Positions 58,339 to 64,000 of a DNA stretch of 64,000 bases are shown in pieces. Source of the stretch: Polyangiaceae bacterium (GTDB lineage: Bacteria > Myxococcota_A > Polyangia > Polyangiales > Polyangiaceae); the NCBI GenBank assembly GCA_015075635.1, contig JABTUA010000002.1, positions 2,918,708 to 2,982,707 of the forward strand, given 5' to 3'. Every line of letters starts with the position of its first letter. Position 1 is the first letter of the stretch. A model generated the notes under the pieces. It was given only the letters and a program-made list of their open reading frames with translations. It made no database searches and was not told the DNA's origin. Made by a program: the position numbers and the translations under genes.

Positions 58339-59418
58339 ATGGCGCGCCTTCCGCCCGAAGTCTCCGAGGTCGAGATCGACCCATCGCTGCTGATCGAGCT
58401 CGAGACGACGGGGTCCTTCACGAGCCCGGTGTGGCGACCGAGCCATGGGGAGGTCGCGCTGCCCCCGCCGCCCCGCCTGCCGGCGCTGCCCCCGCTGCCG
58501 GCGCTGCCATCTCTGCCGCCTCCTCCCAGCTTGCCGCCCCTACCCGTGGCCCCGGGCCTGGCCCCTACCCGCGCGCTCCCGAGCGAGGCGACTCGACCCG
58601 ATGCCCGCCCGCTGCGTGCCCAAGCAGAGCCGGCACCCGGTCGCGCGCTCCTCGACGCGTCGCGTCCCTCGCTTTCGCCGGCGACCTGGAGCGTTCCACC
58701 TTCCCGCCGCGGGCTGGGCAAGCCAGCACGCGCAGCCGGCCTCGGCGTCGCGGCCGGGGTGACGCTCTTCGCCGTGGCTTGGCTGGTCGCGACCCCGAGC
58801 ACCGCCTCGGCGCCTGCCCGCGCTCTGGTCACCGTCACCGACTCCCGAGGCATCGCCGCGAGCCGCGTCCACGTGCTGGTGGATGGTCAGCTCGGCTGTG
58901 AGACGGCCCCGTGCAGCGTGGAGCTCGAGCCCGGCGCGCACCAGTTCGATGTGGTCAGCGTGCTCGGTGACGAGCGCGCGGGCCGGAGCTTGAGCGTAGC
59001 CAAGGGCGAGCGAACCACGCTGCACTTCGCGTTGGGCGGCGGGGGAGCGACGCCCGCGGTCGCGCCGGCACCGCCGGCGGACGAGCCCATCTCCGTGACC
59101 GCTCTGGCCGAGGAGACGCCCGCCGACCCGCCAGCGACGCCGGCGCCGACCCACCCGGCGCCGCCCTCCCCGTACAAGCCGGCTGCCGCCGGCGCGTACC
59201 TGAACCTGAACTCGATCCCGATCGCCAACGTCGTCCTGGACGGACGGCCCATCGGCTCCACGCCGCTAGTGGGAGTGGCGGTGAGCCCGGGGACCCACTC
59301 CGTCACCTTCGTCCACCCGGAGCACGGGCGTCGCGGCGCCAGCATCGAGGTCGGCTCGGGTGAGCGCAAAGCCGTGGTGGTGCGCTTCAAGAAGCAGAGT
59401 CGCCCCATGGAGGAATGA
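58339..59418 (+). CDS. PEGA-domain membrane protein with Leu-Pro repeat
   Basis: The 359-residue protein has an N-terminal cytoplasmic region with the low-complexity run LPALPPLPALPSLPPPP (about 46-70), one TM helix near 135-152 (GLGVAAGVTLFAVAWLV), and two PEGA-like beta domains outside (VHVLVDGQLGCETAPCSVEL and NVVLDGRPIGSTPLVGVAVS). PEGA domains are thought to hold surface or cell-wall contacts. Its end overlaps an ATGA that could start the PilZ gene. No Shine-Dalgarno is seen, so the start is somewhat uncertain. Confidence 0.85.
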   Translation: MARLPPEVSEVEIDPSLLIELETTGSFTSPVWRPSHGEVALPPPPRLPALPPLPALPSLPPPPSLPPLPVAPGLAPTRALPSEATRPDARPLRAQAEPAPGRALLDASRPSLSPATWSVPPSRRGLGKPARAAGLGVAAGVTLFAVAWLVATPSTASAPARALVTVTDSRGIAASRVHVLVDGQLGCETAPCSVELEPGAHQFDVVSVLGDERAGRSLSVAKGERTTLHFALGGGGATPAVAPAPPADEPISVTALAEETPADPPATPAPTHPAPPSPYKPAAAGAYLNLNSIPIANVVLDGRPIGSTPLVGVAVSPGTHSVTFVHPEHGRRGASIEVGSGERKAVVVRFKKQSRPMEE

Positions 59419-59534
59419 TCCGGACAGATTGGAACGCGCATCCGGACGCACCTGCCACCAGGACACGATTCCCCGAGAAATGGCGAACAAGACGCTCGGC
59501 ACGCGGCGTGCAGAGTGAGGAGTCGGAGGTCGAG

Positions 59535-59885
59535 ATGGAGAAGCGCACCAGCCCCCGCACCAAGACCAACGTCATCCTCAGCGCCCGCCAGGGAAAGGTG
59601 AGCTACACGCTCAAGTGCACCGAGCTGTCGCAGACGGGTCTCCTCCTCTGCGTGCCCAGAGCGCTGAAGCAGACTCCCTGGCCCTACCTCCGCGCGACCC
59701 TGCTCTTGAACGACGGACCCGTGCACCTGCTCGCGCGCCGGGTGGGCGAGCGTGGCAACCGGCTCGCGTACTCGTTCCTGGTGCTCGACGACGCTTCGGA
59801 GGCGCGCTTGACTGACTTCCTGTTCGACTGCCTGTACGAGCAGCAGGTGGGCTCGCGACGACAGCCGCGCCGCCGCGCCGCCTGA
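59535..59885 (+). CDS. PilZ-domain protein
   Basis: The 116-residue protein is a stand-alone PilZ domain. It has RxxxR (RTSPR, near residue 4) and, at the second c-di-GMP motif, ELSQTG in place of the usual D/NxSxxG, so binding may be weakened. I chose the ATG at 59535 because GGAGG stands 5 nt upstream and the domain begins at once; a longer frame from 59415 would add 40 residues and overlap the PEGA gene as ATGA. It may couple c-di-GMP to the surface protein encoded upstream. Confidence 0.8.
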   Translation: MEKRTSPRTKTNVILSARQGKVSYTLKCTELSQTGLLLCVPRALKQTPWPYLRATLLLNDGPVHLLARRVGERGNRLAYSFLVLDDASEARLTDFLFDCLYEQQVGSRRQPRRRAA

Positions 59886-59886
59886 C

Positions 59887-59909
59887 GTGCGGCGTCCCTG
59901 CTGCCGCAC
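59887..59909 (+). terminator. Hairpin after the PilZ gene
   Basis: GTGCGGC and GCCGCAC form a 7-bp stem with a nine-base loop directly after the stop. A smaller hairpin (GTACG/CGTAC) follows near 59919. No T-run is present. The 82-bp gap before the convergent prpE holds nothing else clear. Confidence 0.45.
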
Positions 59910-59967
59910 GATCTGGTCGTACGCTTCGTACAGCGTGTGCCCCGTGCGCGCCTCGGGCACCCGAGGG

Positions 59968-61872
59968 TCATGATTCGCGCTTCACCGCGCGTCGGATCTG
60001 CTCGATGCCCGCCGGGTCGTCCAGGGTGGTTAGGTCCCCCGGATCGCGCCCCTCCGCCAGCGCCTGGATCGAGCGGCGCAGCACCTTGCCCGAGCGAGTC
60101 TTGGGCAGCTGGCTCACGAAGTGCACCTCCCGCGGCCGCGCGATGGCGCCGAGCTGCGTGTCCACCGTCGCCAGCACCTCCCGCGCCAGCCGCACGCGGT
60201 CCTCGACGCTGGCGACCGTCTCCGGATCTCGCGCCACCGCGAAGCACACCGGCATCTGCCCCTTGAGAGGATCCTCGACGCCGACCACGGCGCACTCGGC
60301 GACACCGGGATGCGCCGACACGGCCTCCTCGATCTCCCGGGTGCCGAGCCGGTGTCCCGCGACGTTGATCACGTCGTCCGTGCGCCCCAGGATGAAGAAG
60401 TAGCCGTCGGCGTCGCGAATCCCCCAGTCGAACGTGGTGTAGACGAGCTGGCCGGGGAACATCGAGAAGTAGGTCTGCACGAAGCGCTGGTCCTGACCCC
60501 ACACCGTGGACAAGCAGCCGGGGGGCAGCGGCGGTCGCACGCAGACGACGCCCTTCTCGCCCGCGGCCACCTCTTCGCCGCTCGACTCGTGCAGGACGCG
60601 GACGTCGTACCCGTAGGCGGGAAAGCTCGGGCTGCCGAGCTTGGTCGGGTGCTTCTCGACGCCCGGCAGGGCCGTGAGCAGCGGCCAGCCGGTCTCCGTC
60701 TGCCAGTAGTGGTCGTACACCGGTTTGCCGAGCGCCTCGCCGATCCAGCGCGCGGTCGGCTCGTCGAGGGGCTCGCCCGCCAGGAACAGGTGGCGCAGGG
60801 ACGACAGATCGTGGCGCCGCATGTGCTCGGGGTCCTGCTTCTTCAGCACGCGGACCGCGGTGGGAGCCGAGAACATCACGCTCACGCGCTGCTCCTCCAC
60901 GATGCGCCACCAGATGCCTGGGTCGGGCCTGAGCGGCGTTCCCTCGTAGACCACGGTGGCCATGCCGTGGATCAGCGGCCCATACACGATGTACGAGTGA
61001 CCCACGACCCAGCCGATGTCGGAGGTAGCGAAGAACGTCTCGCCGGGGTTGGCGTCGTAGATCAGGCGCATCGAGCTCGCGAGCGCCACGGCGTAACCGC
61101 CCGTGTCTCGCTGCACGCCCTTGGGCAGCCCCGTCGTGCCCGACGTGTAGAGAATGTACGATGGGTGGCTCGATTCCACGAAGGCGCAAGGCACCGTCGC
61201 GTGAAGGTGCTCGGCTCGGAGCTTGGGGTAGTCGACGTCGCGCCCCGCCACGCGAGGCATGTCGGGATCGAGCCCGCGGTCCACCAAGAGCACCTTCTCG
61301 GGTGGGTGCTCGGCCAGGCCGAGGGCCTCGTCCACCAGGTGCTTGTACGGCACCGGCCTGCCCCCCCGCATGCCGGCGTCGGCGCTGATCAAGAGCTTGG
61401 GCCGGGCGTCGTCGATGCGCGTGGCCAGTGAATGCGCGGCGAAACCGCCGAACACCACCGAGTGGATGGCGCCGACGCGCACGGTGGCCAGCATGGCGAG
61501 CACCGCCTCCGGGATCATCGGCATGTAGATCAGCACGCGGTCGCCGCGGCCGACGCCGAGGCTCTGGAGCACTGCCGCCATGCGTTGCACCTCGGCGTGG
61601 AGCTCACGATAGGTGAAGGTCTTCCGCTCCTCGGTCTCAGTGGAGACGTAGATCAGGGCCGTCTGCTCGCCGCGCTCGGCCAGGTGCCGGTCCACGGCGT
61701 TGTGGCACAAGTTGAGCTCGCCACCGACGAACCAGCGGCTGAACGGCGGGCGCGAGTCGTCGAGCACGCGTTCGAACGGCACGTGCCAGTCGATGCGAGC
61801 GGCTTGCTCGGCCCAGAACGCCTCCGGCTCCTCGATGGAGCGACGGTGGAGCTCGCGATACGACGTCGGCAT
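59968..61872 (-). CDS. prpE: Propionyl-CoA synthetase
   Basis: The 634-residue AMP-forming acyl-CoA synthetase has the PrpE-type N-terminus (YRELHRRSIEEPEAFWAEQA, RWFVGGELNLCHNAVDRHL), the adenylation motif YTSGTTGLPKGVQRDTGGYA, the acyl-pocket segment DHYWQTETGWP, and the catalytic Lys in KTRSGKVLRR. It makes propionyl-CoA (some also accept acetate). The ATG at 61872 is used because the family begins there and GAGG lies 6 nt upstream; a frame from 61929 would add 19 residues. It is divergent from an AIG2-like gene. Confidence 0.92.
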   Translation of the reverse strand: MPTSYRELHRRSIEEPEAFWAEQAARIDWHVPFERVLDDSRPPFSRWFVGGELNLCHNAVDRHLAERGEQTALIYVSTETEERKTFTYRELHAEVQRMAAVLQSLGVGRGDRVLIYMPMIPEAVLAMLATVRVGAIHSVVFGGFAAHSLATRIDDARPKLLISADAGMRGGRPVPYKHLVDEALGLAEHPPEKVLLVDRGLDPDMPRVAGRDVDYPKLRAEHLHATVPCAFVESSHPSYILYTSGTTGLPKGVQRDTGGYAVALASSMRLIYDANPGETFFATSDIGWVVGHSYIVYGPLIHGMATVVYEGTPLRPDPGIWWRIVEEQRVSVMFSAPTAVRVLKKQDPEHMRRHDLSSLRHLFLAGEPLDEPTARWIGEALGKPVYDHYWQTETGWPLLTALPGVEKHPTKLGSPSFPAYGYDVRVLHESSGEEVAAGEKGVVCVRPPLPPGCLSTVWGQDQRFVQTYFSMFPGQLVYTTFDWGIRDADGYFFILGRTDDVINVAGHRLGTREIEEAVSAHPGVAECAVVGVEDPLKGQMPVCFAVARDPETVASVEDRVRLAREVLATVDTQLGAIARPREVHFVSQLPKTRSGKVLRRSIQALAEGRDPGDLTTLDDPAGIEQIRRAVKRES

Positions 61873-61958
61873 GGGGTACCTCGCGACGCCGCCAGCGTAC
61901 GGCTGGCCCGGGCACGAGACCAGCGACAACGGGCGTCGCTCGCGTTAGCGTGGAGACA

Positions 61959-62387
61959 TTGACCACGCCGGGCCCCGTCACCTTTCGGCTCTTCGTCTAC
62001 GGCACGTTCCTGTCCGGGGAGCGTGAGCACGACGTCATCGCCAAGGCCAAGTGCCACGGCGTGGTGAAGACGGCGCGGGGCTACTCGCTGGTCGAGGCCC
62101 GCGCCATGGCAGGCCTCTTGGAGGGCGGGGACTCGGAGGTGACCGGCGAGCTCTGGGAGGTCGGCTACGACGTGCTGAACGCCTGCGACAAGCGCCGCGA
62201 TCATCCCGCGCTCTACATCCGGCGCGACGTGCGCCTGGCCGATGGCTCCGTCGCCCATGCCTATTTCCTGCGCCACGAACAGGCGCGAGGCTTACGGCGG
62301 ATCCGCAGCGGAGACTGGCGCCAGCGCTTCGCAGTCGCGAAGCCGGCGTCCGGCGCCTGGGGGCGCTGGGCGAAATCGGGCAGGTGA
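61959..62387 (+). CDS. AIG2/GGCT-like gamma-glutamylcyclotransferase family protein
   Basis: The 142-residue protein has the family start FRLFVYGTFLSGE and the strand GELWEVG. In the usual LDxxE position it reads LNACD, so the catalytic Glu is replaced by Asp; activity is uncertain. Known members act on gamma-glutamyl amines or glutathione. I prefer the TTG at 61959, because TAGCGT ends 7 nt upstream and overlaps the alternative GTG at 61950. No Shine-Dalgarno is present, as expected for a leaderless mRNA. Confidence 0.75.
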   Translation: MTTPGPVTFRLFVYGTFLSGEREHDVIAKAKCHGVVKTARGYSLVEARAMAGLLEGGDSEVTGELWEVGYDVLNACDKRRDHPALYIRRDVRLADGSVAHAYFLRHEQARGLRRIRSGDWRQRFAVAKPASGAWGRWAKSGR

Positions 62388-62404
62388 ACCCCGCGTGGGT
62401 CGGG

Positions 62405-64000
62405 TCACAACGTGCCGGGGCTGACCCAGCCGCCCTCCGCCCAGCGCAGCGTCACCGGCTTGCCCGTCGCCGGCAGCTCGAGCTCCGACGACGTGAGCTT
62501 CGGTGGCGTGCTCAGGGCATCCGAGGGCAGGAGCGTGTCCACCCGCAGCTTGTACGCGCGCGCCGGTGCGAGCTCCTCGGGGCGCGTGAGCAGGAGCTCG
62601 ACCTCGGCTCCCTGTGGGTCGAAAGCCAGGGAGTAGAGGCCCATCGCCGCGGCGGCGATGTCCACGGGGATCTCCTCCTTCTCCTTGCCGAAGCGGCGCA
62701 CGAGCTTCACCTCCAGCCCCGGCAGTGCCGCGGGCGTCCTCAAGAGCAAGACGTGGCGCTTCTCCGCTCGCGGCACCTCGAGGGACGCGAAGGTCAGCGC
62801 GTCCGTCTGCTCCTTCGCGACGCCCGCTCCCGAACGGGCCTCAGCCAGCAGCGCTGCAGCCACATGCCCCGCGAGCATGGACGCCGAAGCCTGACCGGAG
62901 CGACCTCCGGTCTCGACCACTCGGGTGAGCAAGCGCCGGGCCAGGTCCAGGCGCCCGGCGCCGGCGTGCGCCAATGCGCTCCGGAGCACGCTGGCAGGCT
63001 CGTCCGCGGCGAGCTCCGACAGCGCCGCGTAGGCACGGCTAGCGTCGTCGAAGAGCCCCTCGTTTCGCAGGCGATCACCCAGGAAGGCCCGCGCCCAAGG
63101 GTCGGCGGGCGCTCGCTCGCTGAGCTCGCCAAAGGTGCGACGCGCCTCGTCTTCGTCGCCCAGACGGCGCAGAGCGCTGGCGACGTCCGCGAGCACTTCG
63201 GCCGACGCGAACGGATCGACGCGGACGCGGCGTGCTTCCTCGGCGAGCTCGTCCTTTTTGCCCAGCGCCTCGAGGAGCACGATCAGGCGCTCCTTGAGGA
63301 AGCCGTCGTGGGGCGCGATGGTCAGGAACTGCCGGACGACGGCGAGGCGGCCTTCGTCGCCAGTCGCCGCGCGGTAGCGCTTCTGGAACGCGGACATCGG
63401 ATACGACTCGGTGCCGACGAGCGCCTGCTTGACCAACACCAGCTCGTTCGCGGAGCGTGCGCGCCGCACCGCTTCGCGGCGGATGAAGGCCGCGGACTCC
63501 ACCTCGCCCGCGGTCTCGAGCGCGCGCGCGAGCTGCACGCGGCGTACGCCGTCGCGCTCGACGAGCAGCACGATCTCGAGCAACGCGCGGCGATCGGCCC
63601 AACCGTTCAGCTCGCACTGACGCTTGGCGGAGGTGTACACGTCGAAAGGCGCTTCCGATCCCAGGCGCACCCGCCAGACTCCGCGGCGGAGCGGCATCGG
63701 CAGCTGCGACAGCGACGAGCACTTCGTGCCCCGGAGCGCCGCGCGCGGCGGTGGCAGCATGATCTCGCGCTCCACCCGCACCTTCGTGGCGAGTCCGCTC
63801 TGGGGGTAGGACAGGCCGGCGAGGGCGACCTCGACGCAGCGGTTCAGCGCGTCGTCGTTGGCCTCGGGGCTCCGCCCGCGCACCTTCACGTCGCTCGGGC
63901 GTCCGCTGCCGTCGATGGCCAGCGACACGAGCAACGTGCCGGCGAGCTCCGGGCGGAGCGCGGCGCGCGAGTCCCGGCAGGCTCGCACCGACGCCATCGC
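62405..64000 (-). CDS. TPR protein with AgmX-type domain (partial, runs off the right edge)
   Basis: The visible 531 residues are open to the window end, so the true start lies outside. The first 75 visible residues (VRACRDSRAALRPELAGTLL, SLAIDGSGRPSDVKVRG, VEREIML) match the C-terminal AgmX/TonB-like domain of myxobacterial proteins. Then come about 300 helical TPR-like residues (DVASALRRLGDEDEARRTFG, SRAYAALSELAADEPASVLR) and a C-terminal beta domain (VLLLRTPAALPGLEVKLVRR). It is probably periplasmic and part of a larger envelope protein. An ATG at 63997 is internal to the open frame. Confidence 0.8.
   Translation of the reverse strand, partial: AMASVRACRDSRAALRPELAGTLLVSLAIDGSGRPSDVKVRGRSPEANDDALNRCVEVALAGLSYPQSGLATKVRVEREIMLPPPRAALRGTKCSSLSQLPMPLRRGVWRVRLGSEAPFDVYTSAKRQCELNGWADRRALLEIVLLVERDGVRRVQLARALETAGEVESAAFIRREAVRRARSANELVLVKQALVGTESYPMSAFQKRYRAATGDEGRLAVVRQFLTIAPHDGFLKERLIVLLEALGKKDELAEEARRVRVDPFASAEVLADVASALRRLGDEDEARRTFGELSERAPADPWARAFLGDRLRNEGLFDDASRAYAALSELAADEPASVLRSALAHAGAGRLDLARRLLTRVVETGGRSGQASASMLAGHVAAALLAEARSGAGVAKEQTDALTFASLEVPRAEKRHVLLLRTPAALPGLEVKLVRRFGKEKEEIPVDIAAAAMGLYSLAFDPQGAEVELLLTRPEELAPARAYKLRVDTLLPSDALSTPPKLTSSELELPATGKPVTLRWAEGGWVSPGTL

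Noticed and set aside
59886-59960. A minus-strand peptide reading PEARTGHTLYEAYDQIVRQQ after prpE
   Set aside because: It looks protein-like but continues only into the antisense of the PilZ gene, and has no start or stop of its own at sensible places.

Overview
The window is about 70% GC, densely coded and has the marks of a myxobacterium, most likely order Polyangiales (Sorangium/Polyangium-like). The signs are: many lipoproteins with Gly/Ser/Ala-rich tethers after the lipobox; a lipoprotein with the myxobacterial Cys-rich repeat (NGxExxVDCGG); a Pkn-type Ser/Thr kinase; an FHA-sigma54 activator; an OmpA protein with thrombospondin type-3 repeats; a GltJ/AgmX-like zinc-ribbon plus GYF protein; and PilZ, PEGA and TPR proteins. 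I see no rRNA, tRNA, phage, IS element or CRISPR array.

Layout. 0-2.8 kb: the end of an unknown gene, then two divergent radical-SAM genes, one of the HxsB (His-Xaa-Ser) maturase type, with start codons 32 bp apart. 2.9-6.9 kb: ndk, a degenerate histidine-kinase-like protein, and the overlapping set dapD-dapE-fdhD (lysine/diaminopimelate synthesis and molybdoenzyme sulfuration). 6.9-11.1 kb: a decayed stretch and two lipoproteins. 11.2-19.2 kb: a sulfur and amino-acid block with a DUF4202 protein, a HEPN-tailed sulfite/nitrite reductase coupled to an unknown gene, proS, a Cys/Met-metabolism PLP enzyme and an MFS exporter. 19.2-22.5 kb: two unknown proteins and a B12-dependent acyl-CoA mutase large subunit with isobutyryl-CoA-mutase-like specificity residues. 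22.5-31.0 kb: secreted proteins, including a trypsin-like protease with type-3 repeats.

31.1-36.4 kb: a five-gene operon (kinase, TPR/PEGA protein, acyltransferase, NHL lipoprotein, cyclophilin). 36.4-46.7 kb: a PHA-granule family protein, DUF1232, small lipoproteins, an M48 protease, rhodanese, OmpA, zinc-ribbon membrane proteins and a Kazal-like lipoprotein. 46.8-54.6 kb: RecD2, an aminopeptidase N with HEAT repeats and a basic tail, and an enoyl-CoA hydratase. 54.7-64 kb: a repeat-tethered lipoprotein, an FGE-fold protein, the FHA-sigma54 activator, PEGA and PilZ proteins, propionyl-CoA synthetase, an AIG2-like protein and a TPR protein that runs off the right edge.

The strongest general signal is in the start sites. 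At least eleven genes have a TAnnnT -10 box (usually GCTAnnnT) ending 6-8 nt before the start codon and no Shine-Dalgarno, which is the layout expected for leaderless mRNAs. A second class (mostly secreted proteins) has a Shine-Dalgarno and, in three cases, a TTGACN -35 with 17-18 bp spacing. Genes are often translationally coupled (ATGA, GTGA, TTGA or TGATG overlaps), and several convergent pairs abut or overlap with no room for a terminator.
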